A stretch of 64,000 bases of DNA from Micromonospora purpureochromogenes (GCF_900091515.1 NZ_LT607410.1:3844001-3908000), one strand, 5' to 3'. Numbered from the stretch's first letter, positions 43,913 to 52,676 are shown. The notes: generated from the sequence alone by a model not told the origin. Translations and numbers: made by a program.

Positions 43913-45349
43913 TCAGTAGGCGAAGGCGAGCGGGCGCTCGGCGTCGTCGTGGCTGTCGTCGATCGCGGGATCGGGGGTGAGGTCGGGTACGCCGGCGCGG
44001 GCGTAGCGGACGAGCAGCTTGAACTCGATGACGGCGAGGGTGGCGTAGATCAGGGTGAAGGCGGTGAACGAGGTGAGCACCTCGGTCAGCGAGACGCTGC
44101 GGGACACGCCGTCGCGGGTGAGCATCTCGCCGAAGACGATCCAGGGCTGGCGGCCCATCTCGGTGAAGATCCAGCCGAAGGAGTTGGCGAGCAGCGGCAG
44201 CACCGGCATGACCAGGCCGGCGCGCAGCAGCCAGCGGCTGGTGGGGGTACGGCCCTTGCGCTGGGACCAGAGCACCAGCAGGGCGATCGCGGCGGCGGCC
44301 ATCCCGAAGGCGATCATGAAGCGGAAGCTCCAGTAGGTGACCGGGATGATCGGGGCGTAGCTGCCGGCGCCGTACTGGCTGGCGTACTGGGCCTGCAGGT
44401 CGTTGATGCCGTGCACGGTGCCGTTGGGGTCGCCGGTACCCAGGTACGACAGCAGGTACGGGATCTTGATGGCGAACAGCTCGCGGCTGCCGTCAAGGCT
44501 GCCGACGGTGAGCACCGAGAAGGAGGCGGGGCTCTCGGTGGTGTAGAGGCCCTCGGCGGCGGCCATCTTCATCGGCTGCACCTGCGTCATGATCTTGCCC
44601 TGGATGTCGCCGGTGATCACGACCAGGGCGGCGGAGACGAGCACCACCCACGAGCCGAACTTCGTGGCGAACCGGTACGCCCCGGTGTCGGCGCCGCCGC
44701 GGTTGCGCATCACGTGCCACAGCCCGACGGTGACCACCAGCGAGCCGGCGACCAGGAACGAGCCGGCCAGGGTGTGCGGGAAGGTGATCAGCGCGACCTT
44801 GTTGGTGAGCACGGCGACGAAGTCGGTGAGTTCGGCGCGGCCGGTGTCGGGGTTGATCCGGTAGCCGACCGGGTTCTGCATGAACGAGTTCGCGGCGAGG
44901 ATGAAGTAGGCGCTGAGGTTGGTGCCGATCGCGGCGGCCCAGATGCTGGCCAGGTGCGCCCGCTTGGGCAGCCGGTCCCAGCCGAAGATCCACAGGCCGA
45001 TGAAGGTCGACTCCAGGAAGAACGCGACCAGCGCCTCGATCGCGAGGGGGGCGCCGAAGATGTCGCCGACGAAGCGGGAGTAGTCGCTCCAGTTCATGCC
45101 GAACTGGAACTCCTGCACGATGCCGGTGACCACGCCCATCGCGAAGTTGATCAGGAAGAGTTTGCCGTAGAACTTGGTGAGCTTGAGGTAGCGCTCGTTG
45201 CCGGTGCGGTGCCACAGGGTCTGCAGGATGGCCACCAGGACCGACAGGCCGATGGTCAGCGGCACGAATAGGAAGTGGTAGACGGTGGTGACACCGAACT
45301 GCCAGCGGGCGACGTCCAACGCGTCCACCAGTAACCCCCAGCTGTTCAT
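43913..45349 (-). CDS. cydA: Cytochrome bd oxidase subunit I
   Basis: A 478-residue heme protein. The heme b595 histidine is in VTTVYHFLFVPLTIGLS, the other conserved histidine in TFPHTLAGSFLVAG, and the quinol-site region ends in GRQPWIVFGEMLT. The short Q-loop form is present (actinobacterial length). ATG at 45349 is directly at the edge of a 17-bp operator dyad and has no good ribosome binding site, so translation may be nearly leaderless. The downstream gene is cydB. It catalyses quinol oxidation by oxygen at low oxygen tension. Confidence 0.97.
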   Translation of the reverse strand: MNSWGLLVDALDVARWQFGVTTVYHFLFVPLTIGLSVLVAILQTLWHRTGNERYLKLTKFYGKLFLINFAMGVVTGIVQEFQFGMNWSDYSRFVGDIFGAPLAIEALVAFFLESTFIGLWIFGWDRLPKRAHLASIWAAAIGTNLSAYFILAANSFMQNPVGYRINPDTGRAELTDFVAVLTNKVALITFPHTLAGSFLVAGSLVVTVGLWHVMRNRGGADTGAYRFATKFGSWVVLVSAALVVITGDIQGKIMTQVQPMKMAAAEGLYTTESPASFSVLTVGSLDGSRELFAIKIPYLLSYLGTGDPNGTVHGINDLQAQYASQYGAGSYAPIIPVTYWSFRFMIAFGMAAAAIALLVLWSQRKGRTPTSRWLLRAGLVMPVLPLLANSFGWIFTEMGRQPWIVFGEMLTRDGVSRSVSLTEVLTSFTAFTLIYATLAVIEFKLLVRYARAGVPDLTPDPAIDDSHDDAERPLAFAY

Positions 45350-45384
45350 ACTACGAGACGTAGTAAATACTACTGCCCGTCGTA
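45349..45384. promoter_or_regulatory. Two tandem TACTAC-N5-GTAGTA type operators before cydA
   Basis: TACTACGAGACGTAGTA (45349-45365) is a perfect 6-5-6 dyad. TACTACTGCCCGTCGTA (45368-45384) has the same plan with one changed base. They are 19 bases apart and end at the cydA ATG. ACTAC/GTAGT half-sites are those of BlaI/MecI/CopY-type repressors. No such regulator gene is in the window. Confidence 0.65.
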
Positions 45385-45505
45385 GAGATTGCGGCAGGGT
45401 CGGGGGTCCCGACCCGCCCCGGGACCAATGACCCTGATCACCTCTGCCGCAGGGCCCGGGATCGGTGCCCACCATCACCCACCGGCGTGCGACCATCCAG
45501 CACTG

Positions 45506-46282
45506 ATGGACACCCCGACCGCCCCCTGGCGGCCGCCACGGTTCTGGCGCGCCGCGCAGGTCTTCGCCCGCCTCATCGTCGCCCTGCTGGCCCGACTGGA
45601 GGTCAGCGGCGACGTGCCGGCCGAGCTGCGCCGCGGGCCGCTGATCCTGGCCGCCAACCACATCAGCCCGTTCGACCCGATCGTCCTCGCCGCGGCCTGC
45701 CAGGTCCGGGGCGTCGCCCCCCGGATCATGGCCACCGGCGGGCTCTTCCGCGCCCCGGTGATCGGGGCCCTGATGCGCCACGCCGGGCACCTGCGCGTCG
45801 ACCGGGGCACCGCCGGCGTGCACCGGGCCCTCGACGACGCCGCCGCGGCCGTGGCGCGCGGCTCGGTGGTGCTGGTCTACCCGGAGGGCCGCATCGGCCT
45901 GGACCCGGGGCTGTGGCCGGAGCGCGGCAAGACCGGCGCCGCCCGGCTCGCCCTGGCCTGCGGCGCCCCGATCATCCCCGTCGCCCAGTGGGGCTCGCAC
46001 GAGGTGCTGCCCTACCGGACACCTCAGGACATGCTGCCCGGCATCGCCCGCTCGCTGCTGCGCCGACCGGTGATCCGGGTGCGCTTCGGCGACCCGCTCG
46101 ACCTGCAGGACCTGACCCACGGCGCGCCCGGCGCCGCCCGGCAGGGCACCGACCGGATCATCGACGCGATCACCGACACCCTGGTGCCGCTGCGCCGCGA
46201 CGAGCCGGACCGGCCCCGGCACGTCGACCCGGGCCGCCCCGTCGACACCAGCCGCGCCCACCGCCGCCGCCCGCCGGGCTGA
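45506..46282 (+). CDS. 1-acyl-sn-glycerol-3-phosphate acyltransferase-like protein
   Basis: A 258-residue PlsC-type enzyme. The catalytic motif is NHISPFDPI (the family's NHxxxxD), and the second conserved motif is YPEGRIGLDP (usually PEGTRS), with PVAQWG behind it. Members move an acyl group onto lysophosphatidate or related lipids. ATG at 45506 was chosen; the frame is open back to 45389 but without support. It is divergent from cydA, with a 156-base gap holding the cyd operators. The C-terminal 30 residues are Arg/Pro-rich and probably disordered. Confidence 0.9.
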   Translation: MDTPTAPWRPPRFWRAAQVFARLIVALLARLEVSGDVPAELRRGPLILAANHISPFDPIVLAAACQVRGVAPRIMATGGLFRAPVIGALMRHAGHLRVDRGTAGVHRALDDAAAAVARGSVVLVYPEGRIGLDPGLWPERGKTGAARLALACGAPIIPVAQWGSHEVLPYRTPQDMLPGIARSLLRRPVIRVRFGDPLDLQDLTHGAPGAARQGTDRIIDAITDTLVPLRRDEPDRPRHVDPGRPVDTSRAHRRRPPG

Positions 46283-46415
46283 CCCCACCGCCAACTCGCC
46301 CGACTCGGCCGGCGCGCCCGGTGGAGTCGGCGCGGGCCGGGTGGATTTGCCTTCGAGCGCACTCCAACGGTGAGAGTCTGCCCGGTAGGCAACGGCGAGG
46401 GAAGGCAGGCAGGGC

Positions 46416-47258
46416 ATGAGCGAGCAGACGGTGCTGGTCACCGGCACCTCCACCGGGATCGGGCTGGAGATCGCGCTGGGCTGCGCGCGCGCCGGCTGGC
46501 GCACGGTGGCAACCATGCGCGACCCGGGTCGCGCCGACCGGCTGCGCGAAGCCGCCGACGCCGCCGGGGTCGCCGACCTGATCGACGTACGCCCGCTCGA
46601 CGTCACCGACGCCGACGCGGCGGCCGCCGCCGTGGCGGAGACCGTGGCCGCGTACGGGCGACTCGACGCGGTGGTCAACAACGCCGGCGCCGGGCACGTC
46701 GGCACCCTGGAACAGGAGACCGTCGACGACGTACGGGCCGTCATGGAGGTCAACTTCTTCGGGGTGCTGCACGTCAGCCGGGCCGCGCTGCCGCACCTGC
46801 GGGCCTGTCGGGGCCGGCTGGTCACCGTCACCAGCGTCGGTGGGGTGGTCGGTCAGCCGTTCAACGAGGCGTACTGCGCGGCGAAGTTCGCGGTGGAGGG
46901 GTTCATGGAGTCCCTCGCGCCGGTCGCGGCGGGCGTCGGGGTGACCGTCGCCGTGATCGAGCCGGGGGCGGTGGCAAGCGAGTTCGTCGCCAACGTCGGC
47001 GTCGACCGGGACCGCGCGATCGAGCGGGCCGGGGTGTACGGGCCGGCGCTGCGCGCGTACCTCGACCGCAGCGCCGGGGCCTTCGCGGCGGCGCAGTCCC
47101 CGGCGGACGCCGCCACCATCGTCGTCGCGGCCGTCACCGGCCCGACCCCGTCGCCGCGCACGCAGACCTCGACGACGGCGCGGGAGTTCGTCCGGGTGAA
47201 ACTGGCCGACCTCGCCGGGACGGCGGTCACCGACCTGACCTCCGGCTGGCTGCGCTGA
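46416..47258 (+). CDS. SDR-family oxidoreductase
   Basis: A 280-residue classical short-chain dehydrogenase. The cofactor site is TGTSTGIG, and NNAGAGH and NFFGV follow. The catalytic serine is in VTSVGG, and tyrosine and lysine in AYCAAKFAVEGF. The extended C-terminus resembles the retinol/17-beta-hydroxysteroid type. ATG at 46416 has GGAAGG further upstream. The substrate is unknown. It converges with the ATP-grasp gene over only 6 bases. Confidence 0.92.
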   Translation: MSEQTVLVTGTSTGIGLEIALGCARAGWRTVATMRDPGRADRLREAADAAGVADLIDVRPLDVTDADAAAAAVAETVAAYGRLDAVVNNAGAGHVGTLEQETVDDVRAVMEVNFFGVLHVSRAALPHLRACRGRLVTVTSVGGVVGQPFNEAYCAAKFAVEGFMESLAPVAAGVGVTVAVIEPGAVASEFVANVGVDRDRAIERAGVYGPALRAYLDRSAGAFAAAQSPADAATIVVAAVTGPTPSPRTQTSTTAREFVRVKLADLAGTAVTDLTSGWLR

Positions 47259-47264
47259 CCCGAC

Positions 47265-48086
47265 CTAGCCGCCGGCCAGGAAGCGACGCAGGGAGGTGCT
47301 CAGCGCCGCCACGAACTCGTCCCGCACCTCGGCGGCGACCAGGTCCAGCGACAGGTACGGGTTGAGGTCCTCCAGCTCCACCAGCAGCAGCGCCCCGTCG
47401 ACGGTGCGGCAGGCGTCCACCCGCTGCACGCCGTGGGCCAGGGTGTTCCAGCGCACGAAGCGGCGCGCGAAGTCCAGGTCCGCCCCGGTGGGCGCGTACG
47501 GCGCCAGCGCCCAGCGCCGCCGCGGGTCCGGGCCGTGCAGGGCGTACTGGAAGGCGTCGTCGACGAAGTAGAAGGACACCTCGTACCGGAAGGGCACCCG
47601 CGGCTGGATCAGCGACTGCCCGTCGACCGCCTCGGCGAGCCGGTCGCCCGCGACGAACCGCAGCCCGACGGAGTCGGCGCCGGCGATCGGCTTGACCACG
47701 TACTCGTCGGTCGGCGGCAGCCGGTCGACGTCGGCGAGCCGGTCGACGGTCGGGATCACCGGCTCGCCGGCGGCGGTCAGCTCCACCAGGTACCGCTTGC
47801 CCGCCATGTCGCCCCGGCCGGTCAGCGGGTTGTACACCCGCACGCCCCCGGCCAGCGCGGCGGCGCGGAACGCCTGGTACGCCTCCCGGTAGGCCAGGAC
47901 CGGGCCGCTGTTGCGGACCACGACCGCGTCGAAGCGGTCCATCAGGGCGGCCGCGTCGCGCGGATGGCACAGCGCCAGGTCGAAGTCCTCGCGCAGCCGG
48001 GAGGTCAGGAAGACGTCCTCGTCGCCGTAGCGACGGCCCTGCGCCGGGTAGGCCAGGTCGGTGACGAACAGGATGCTGGGCCGCAC
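47265..48086 (-). CDS. ATP-grasp-fold ligase-like protein
   Basis: A 273-residue protein. The N-terminal pre-grasp domain (ILFVTDLAYPAQGRRYGDED) is followed by an ATP-grasp region with DEYVVKPIAGADSVGL (the nucleotide-binding lysine) and SLIQPRVPFRYEVSFYFVDD. The metal-binding glutamate is in LLVELEDLNPYLSLD. It resembles glutathione-synthetase/RimK-like ligases, so it would join a carboxylate to an amine or thiol. The substrate is unknown. GTG at 48086 has GGGGGAG upstream. It stands divergent from the GDPD gene and converges with the SDR gene. Confidence 0.83.
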   Translation of the reverse strand: MRPSILFVTDLAYPAQGRRYGDEDVFLTSRLREDFDLALCHPRDAAALMDRFDAVVVRNSGPVLAYREAYQAFRAAALAGGVRVYNPLTGRGDMAGKRYLVELTAAGEPVIPTVDRLADVDRLPPTDEYVVKPIAGADSVGLRFVAGDRLAEAVDGQSLIQPRVPFRYEVSFYFVDDAFQYALHGPDPRRRWALAPYAPTGADLDFARRFVRWNTLAHGVQRVDACRTVDGALLLVELEDLNPYLSLDLVAAEVRDEFVAALSTSLRRFLAGG

Positions 48087-48225
48087 GCGTCTCCCCCGCC
48101 TCACGCCGGTCGCGGCGGGCGCGCCGCGACGTCGCAGGGCACCGTACCGGGTGGCCGGACCGGCGACACGGGGTGCCCGCCGGCCGGTCACCCGCGGGCC
48201 ACCGGGGCGAGGCATACTGCGCTGC

Positions 48226-48993
48226 GTGCTGACCCGATCCGGCTACCTCGACGCGCCCGCGCCGCTGGCCTTCGCCCACCGCGGCGGGGCCGCCGAGGGC
48301 GACGAGAACACCGTCGAGGCGTTCGCCCGGGCGGTCGGCCTCGGTTACCGGTACGTCGAGACCGACGTGCACGGCACCGCCGACGGGGTGGCCGTGGTCT
48401 TCCACGACGCCACCCTTCAGCGGGTCACCGGTGAGCGGGGACGCATCGCCGACCTGCGCTGGGCGGACCTGGCGTCGGTACGCGTCGGCGGGGCGGCGGT
48501 CGTACCCCGGCTCGACCAGGTGCTGGCCGCGTGGCCGCGGGTGCGGTTCAACATCGACGTGAAGGCCGACGGCGGGGTCACGCCGACGGTCGAGACGGTG
48601 ACCCGGGCGGGCGCGGCCGGCCGGGTGCTGCTGGCGTCGTTCAGCGACGCCCGGCTGATCCGGCTGCGGGCCCTGACCGAGGGTCGGGTCGCGACCGGCC
48701 TCGGCATGCGCGGGGTGGCCCGGCTGCGGGTGGCGTCGCTGCACGGCTGGCGGCTGCGGCTGCCGCCGTCGGTGGTGGCCGCGCAGGTGCCGCCGCGCTA
48801 CGGGCGGGTGCCGGTGGTGGACCGGCGGTTCCTCGCCTACTGCCACCGGTTGGGGTTGCAGGTGCACGTCTGGACGATCGACGAACCTGCCGAGATGCAC
48901 GACTTACTTGATCTTGGGGTGGATGGCATCATGACCGATCACGTCGGCGTGCTGCGCGACGTCTACCGCAGCCGCGGCCACTGGGCCGCCTGA
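48226..48993 (+). CDS. Glycerophosphodiester phosphodiesterase family protein
   Basis: A 255-residue TIM-barrel enzyme. It has the GDPD start AFAHRGGAAEGDENT (His-Arg pair), YVETDVHGTADGVAVVFHD (Glu, Asp and the second His) and the late VDGIMTDHVGVL. It has the catalytic pattern for cleaving glycerophosphodiesters into glycerol-3-phosphate and alcohol. No signal peptide, so cytoplasmic. The GTG at 48226 was chosen by family start. The MFS gene follows after 15 bases. Confidence 0.93.
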   Translation: MLTRSGYLDAPAPLAFAHRGGAAEGDENTVEAFARAVGLGYRYVETDVHGTADGVAVVFHDATLQRVTGERGRIADLRWADLASVRVGGAAVVPRLDQVLAAWPRVRFNIDVKADGGVTPTVETVTRAGAAGRVLLASFSDARLIRLRALTEGRVATGLGMRGVARLRVASLHGWRLRLPPSVVAAQVPPRYGRVPVVDRRFLAYCHRLGLQVHVWTIDEPAEMHDLLDLGVDGIMTDHVGVLRDVYRSRGHWAA

Positions 48994-49008
48994 ACACCGA
49001 GGAACCCC

Positions 49009-50397
49009 ATGGCCGAGACCGTCACCCCCGCGGTGCAGGACCCACCGCCGGCGAGCACCCGCCGGGAACGCCGCGGCTGGTACCTCTACGACTGGGCCAA
49101 CTCGGCGTTCCAGACCACCGTCATCACGGTCTTCCTCGGCCCGTTCCTCACCACCGTCACCGAGCTGGCGGCCGGCTGCGAACTCGGCGCGGACAGCTGC
49201 GACGGATACGTGCACCCGCTGGGCATCCGCGTCGCTGCCGGCTCCTACTACCCGTACCTGATCTCGCTGTCGGTGTTCCTCACCGTCTTCGTGCTGCCGG
49301 TCATCGGGGCGATCGCCGACCGGTCGACGCACAAGAAGCGGCTGCTCGCCGGCGCGGCGTTCACCGGCGCGGGGGCCACCATCGCGATGGCCTTCGTCAC
49401 CGGCGAGCGGTACCTGCTCGGCGGCGCGCTGTTCCTCGTCGCCAACATCGCCTTCGGCGCGGCGGTGGTCGTCTACAACTCGTTCCTGCCGCAGCTCGGC
49501 GGCCCCGACGAACGCGATGCCATCTCCAGCCGGGGCTGGGCCATCGGCTACCTCGGCGGCGGGCTGCTGCTCGCGCTGAACCTGGTCGCGGTGACCGTGC
49601 TCAGCGAGGAGGGCAACCCGCAGCGCACCCTGGACCTGGCCCGCTGGTCCATCGTGTCCGCCGGCGTGTGGTGGGCGGTGTTCACCCTGGTGCCGCTGCG
49701 CTGGCTGCGCGAACACCCCACCGCCGCGGCGCTGGCCGGCGGCGGCAACGTGCTCACCGACGGCTTCCGCCAGCTCGGCCGCACCCTGCGCGAGGTCAAG
49801 GCGTACCCGCTGACGCTGTTCTTCCTGCTCGCGTTCCTGGTCTACAACGACGGCATCCAGACCGTGATCACCCTCGCCAGCCAGTACGGCACCGAGGAGC
49901 TGAAGCTGGAGCAGAGCACCCTGATCGTGACGATCCTGCTGGTGCAGTTCCTCGCCTTCGGCGGGGCGCTCGCCCTGGGCGCGCTGGCCCGGCGCATCGG
50001 CGCGTGGAAGACGGTGCTGCTGTCCCTGGTGCTGTGGACCGGCGTGATCATCGCCGCGTTCCGGCTGCCCGCCGAGGCGCCGCTGCCGTTCATGGCGCTG
50101 GGCGGGGCGATCGGCCTGGTCCTCGGCGGCAGCCAGGCGCTGAGCCGGTCGCTGTTCAGCCAGCTGATCCCCACCGGCAAGGAGGGCGAGTACTACGGCT
50201 TCTACGAGATCAGCGACAAGGGCACCAGCTGGCTCGGGCCGCTCGCCTTCGGGCTGGTGTTCCAGCTCACCGCCTCCTACCGGGTGGGCCTGGTCTCACT
50301 GCTGATCTTCTTCGTGCTGGGCTTCGCGCTGCTGGCCGCCGTGCCGATCCGCCGGGCCATCCTCGCGGCCGGCAACACCCCACCGAAGGTGCTCTGA
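49009..50397 (+). CDS. MFS transporter, UMF1/Atg22-like
   Basis: A 462-residue membrane protein with 12 predicted helices. It opens with GWYLYDWANSAFQTTVITVF, the signature of the UMF1 family related to yeast Atg22. The loop after helix 2 has IADRSTHKKRLL in place of the usual MFS motif A. Yeast Atg22 exports amino acids from the vacuole; bacterial substrates are unknown. ATG at 49009. It is read with the GDPD gene just before it. The thymidine kinase gene follows 43 bases later. Confidence 0.92.
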   Translation: MAETVTPAVQDPPPASTRRERRGWYLYDWANSAFQTTVITVFLGPFLTTVTELAAGCELGADSCDGYVHPLGIRVAAGSYYPYLISLSVFLTVFVLPVIGAIADRSTHKKRLLAGAAFTGAGATIAMAFVTGERYLLGGALFLVANIAFGAAVVVYNSFLPQLGGPDERDAISSRGWAIGYLGGGLLLALNLVAVTVLSEEGNPQRTLDLARWSIVSAGVWWAVFTLVPLRWLREHPTAAALAGGGNVLTDGFRQLGRTLREVKAYPLTLFFLLAFLVYNDGIQTVITLASQYGTEELKLEQSTLIVTILLVQFLAFGGALALGALARRIGAWKTVLLSLVLWTGVIIAAFRLPAEAPLPFMALGGAIGLVLGGSQALSRSLFSQLIPTGKEGEYYGFYEISDKGTSWLGPLAFGLVFQLTASYRVGLVSLLIFFVLGFALLAAVPIRRAILAAGNTPPKVL

Positions 50398-50440
50398 GCC
50401 GAACCGATCGGGGCGCCTCGATGGACTAGGCTGCCCCGAC

Positions 50441-51157
50441 GTGACCGACGACGCCGCTGCCGCCCCCACCTGCCTGGCCCGACCGCTGCCGGGCCCGGAC
50501 GAGAACGGCATCGGCTGTGCCGCCGCCCGCGGTGTCGACGGGCGGCCGTTGCACGCCGCCGCGCTGAAGTTCTTCTGGGGGCCGATGGACTGCGGCAAGT
50601 CCACCATGGCGTTGCAGATGAACTACAACCACGCCCGGCAGGGCCGCCGCGGCCTGGTCACCACCCGCATCGACCGGTCGCTGGGCCCGCAGGTCACCAG
50701 CCGCATCGGCCTGGCCCACTCCGCCGTCGAGGTCACCGACTCCCTCGACCTGCGCGCGCTGGTCCGCGACACCTGGGCCGAGGGGGTACGCGTCGACTAC
50801 CTGATCTGCGACGAGGCGTCCTTCTACAACGTCGAGCACGTCGAGCAGATGGCCGAACTGGTCGACGGCTACGACGTCGACGTGTACGCCTTCGGCCTGG
50901 CCACCGACTTCCGGTCCTGCCTCTTCCCCGCCGCGCAGCGGCTGTTCGAGCTGGCCGACGAGGTGGCCCGGATCCAGATCGAGGTGCTCTGCTGGTGCGG
51001 CCGGGAGGGGCTGCTCAACGCCCGGGTGGTCGACGGGCGGGTGGTCCGCGAGGGCGCGCAGGTCGTCATCGGCGACACCGCGGACACCGCCGACGTGCGC
51101 TACCAGGTGCTCTGCCGGCGGCACTACCGCTCCGGCGACCTCGGCCCCCGCTCCTAG
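50441..51157 (+). CDS. tdk: Thymidine kinase (type II)
   Basis: A 238-residue enzyme. The P loop is FFWGPMDCGKST, the Walker B/catalytic glutamate is in LICDEASFYN and the lasso/zinc domain contributes the cysteines CWCG and, near the end, LCRRHY. An N-terminal extension of about 45 residues precedes the P loop, which is longer than usual. It phosphorylates thymidine for salvage of dTMP. The start is GTG at 50441. Its stop overlaps the stop of the opposite-strand gene by 4 bases. Confidence 0.93.
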   Translation: MTDDAAAAPTCLARPLPGPDENGIGCAAARGVDGRPLHAAALKFFWGPMDCGKSTMALQMNYNHARQGRRGLVTTRIDRSLGPQVTSRIGLAHSAVEVTDSLDLRALVRDTWAEGVRVDYLICDEASFYNVEHVEQMAELVDGYDVDVYAFGLATDFRSCLFPAAQRLFELADEVARIQIEVLCWCGREGLLNARVVDGRVVREGAQVVIGDTADTADVRYQVLCRRHYRSGDLGPRS

Positions 51158-51612
51158 AACGGGTCCCCGCAGACCCGCCACTCGCCGTCTTCCTTCACCA
51201 CCGGCAGCCGGCGTTCCTCGGCGGCCCCACCCTCGCGGGTGACGCGGACGGTCACCTCACCGATCGGGCGGCCCGCCTTGGTACGCACCGACACGTCCAG
51301 GATCTCGTAGCCGCTGACCACCGGCGGGGTCTTCACCCAGCCGGTGAAGCCGACCTCGCTCCACCGGCTGCGCGCCTGGTCGCAGAGCCGGTCGTACGCC
51401 CGGTCGACCTCGCCGGCGGACAGCTCCCGGAAGAACCCGTCGGCGGTCTCCCGCACCGGGCCGCCGGCCTGCAGCACCACCTGCGCGTTCCAGGCGCCCA
51501 GCCCGGCCACGCCGACCAGGCACAGCGCCATCGTCAGGCCACCCAGCAGCAGACCGGTGCGTACCGGCCGGCGGGGCCGGGCCGGTCGGGTCCACGCCTG
51601 CTCACCGCCCAT
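51154..51612 (-). CDS. Membrane-anchored DUF4878-like protein
   Basis: A 152-residue protein. A basic, Pro/Arg-rich cytoplasmic start is followed by one membrane helix (LLLGGLTMALCLVGVAGLGA) and an extracytoplasmic NTF2-like domain (GFFRELSAGEVDRAYDRLCD, then WSEVGFTGWV). The layout resembles DUF4878-type lumazine-binding-like proteins. No lipobox is visible. ATG at 51612 was chosen for AGGTG nearby; the frame is open upstream to 51786. It converges with tdk and overlaps it by 4 bases. The function is unknown. Confidence 0.72.
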   Translation of the reverse strand: MGGEQAWTRPARPRRPVRTGLLLGGLTMALCLVGVAGLGAWNAQVVLQAGGPVRETADGFFRELSAGEVDRAYDRLCDQARSRWSEVGFTGWVKTPPVVSGYEILDVSVRTKAGRPIGEVTVRVTREGGAAEERRLPVVKEDGEWRVCGDPF

Positions 51613-51751
51613 CACCTGCGACCGTATGCGCACCGTCCGGTCCGCGCAGGAACATCGCCCCCGCTGCGCGGCGCGCTCACCGACGTCGCCGCCGACCCCG
51701 GCGCGGTCGCGGTGGTGGTGCTCTGTTGAGGGGTTACCGCCCCAGTTGAGG

Positions 51752-51787
51752 GTTGAGCCGGTCTTCGCGCGCGAAGTCCGGCTCAAC
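51752..51787 (+). promoter_or_regulatory. 36-base hairpin in the leader before the DUF6194 gene
   Basis: GTTGAGCCGG and CCGGCTCAAC form the outer arms and CTTCGCG/CGCGAAG the inner arms, with one T-T mismatch in between on each side. It ends 7 bases before AAGGAG, the ribosome binding site of a short leader frame. It resembles an attenuator or translation-control hairpin. Confidence 0.6.
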
Positions 51788-51804
51788 TTTCACAAGGAGC
51801 TTCA

Positions 51805-51840
51805 ATGAAAAAATTAAAGTCATGGACGCCGGTGACATGA
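51805..51840 (+). CDS. 11-residue leader peptide MKKLKSWTPVT
   Basis: ATG at 51805 has the strongest ribosome binding site around (AAGGAG, 5 bases upstream). The frame codes MKKLKSWTPVT and its TGA overlaps the ATG of the DUF6194 gene (ATGA). The first codons are unusually AT-rich (AAA, AAA, TTA). It may act as a leader that couples or attenuates expression. Confidence 0.45.
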   Translation: MKKLKSWTPVT

Positions 51841-52259
51841 AGCAACACATCTGCGACTCGTACGAGGGGGTCACCGCCGTTGACGGCGGCGGCGACACGT
51901 ATCTCGTCTACGACCCGCTCGGTGACCTGCCCGCCGACCGGTGGCTGCCGTTCGCCACGATCGTGACCGGCGACCGCTACGACACCGCCTCGGCGTTGGA
52001 CCGGCCAGGGGCGTGGCGGCTCAACATCGGGCTGACCCGGGCGCGGTACCTGTCGTTGTTCCCGACGCCGCCGGCCGCCGTGGATCACACCCGCGCCGAC
52101 ACGCTGCTGCCGCACCCGGTCTACGCCCCGCAGCACTGGGTGTGCGTGGTCGACCCCGGCCCGGCGACCCGGGACCTGGTCTCCGAACTGCTCGCCGACG
52201 CGTACGACTTCGCCGTCCGCAAGCACGCCAACCAGCGCCGCCGCCGGCACGCCGACTGA
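51837..52259 (+). CDS. DUF6194-family protein
   Basis: A 140-residue protein, recognised by PFATIVTGDRYDTASALDRP and then AWRLNIGLTRARYLSLF, as in DUF6194 proteins of actinomycetes, whose role is unknown. The ATG at 51837 overlaps the stop of the short leader frame; ATG 51822 in the same frame would add MDAGD and is the other candidate, closer to the usual family length. The gene is followed after 42 bases by a VOC protein. Confidence 0.78.
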   Translation: MKQHICDSYEGVTAVDGGGDTYLVYDPLGDLPADRWLPFATIVTGDRYDTASALDRPGAWRLNIGLTRARYLSLFPTPPAAVDHTRADTLLPHPVYAPQHWVCVVDPGPATRDLVSELLADAYDFAVRKHANQRRRRHAD

Positions 52260-52301
52260 ACCTGCCAGAAGATGTCAGGTACCTGCGGCAGGGTTGCGGT
52301 C

Positions 52302-52676
52302 ATGACAGTCACCGCCGACCTCGCCATGGTCAACCTGGACAGCTCCGCCCCGGCCGCGCACGCCGACTTCTACCACCGCGTCCTCGGCTGGGAGATCACC
52401 CACAGCGAAGCCGACTACGCCATGATCAGCAGGCCCGACGGCGTCTCGATCGGGTTCGGCCGGGTCGACGGCTACCAGCCGCCGCGCTGGCCCGACGAGG
52501 CCGCCGCCAAGCGCTACCACCTCGACCTGTACGTCGACGACCTGACCGTCGCGGAGAAGGAGTTCGTGGCGGCCGGTGCGACGAAGCCCGAGTTCCAGCC
52601 CGGCGACGGGCGCTGGGTGGTGCTGCTCGACCCGGTGGGCCAGCCGTTCTGCATCTGCCCCCGCCCGCGCGGCTGA
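52302..52676 (+). CDS. VOC-family (glyoxalase-like) protein
   Basis: A 124-residue VOC protein of the single-domain antibiotic-resistance/glyoxalase kind. It opens with LAMVNLDSSAPAAHADFYHR, has YHLDLYVDDL in the middle and ends with VLLDPVGQPFCICPR. ATG 52302 is chosen because the fold starts there. ATG 52272 would add ten residues. The substrate is unknown. It may be co-transcribed with the DUF6194 gene. Confidence 0.88.
   Translation: MTVTADLAMVNLDSSAPAAHADFYHRVLGWEITHSEADYAMISRPDGVSIGFGRVDGYQPPRWPDEAAAKRYHLDLYVDDLTVAEKEFVAAGATKPEFQPGDGRWVVLLDPVGQPFCICPRPRG

Noticed and set aside
26000..45000. GC-skew change as support for a replication terminus at 32.4 kb.
   Set aside because: The plus strand looks C-rich at 20-31 kb and G-rich at 38-42 kb, but this alternates along the window and runs opposite to the change expected at a terminus, so it is not used as evidence.
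46283..46831. Upstream extension of the cydA frame to 46831.
   Set aside because: It crosses the acyltransferase gene on the other strand and has no coding character; CydA begins at 45349.
51660..51729. Coding-like tail LTDVAADPGAVAVVVLC on the plus strand.
   Set aside because: Good third-position bias, but it lacks a start and lies opposite the leader of the gene at 51154; too short to call a gene or remnant.
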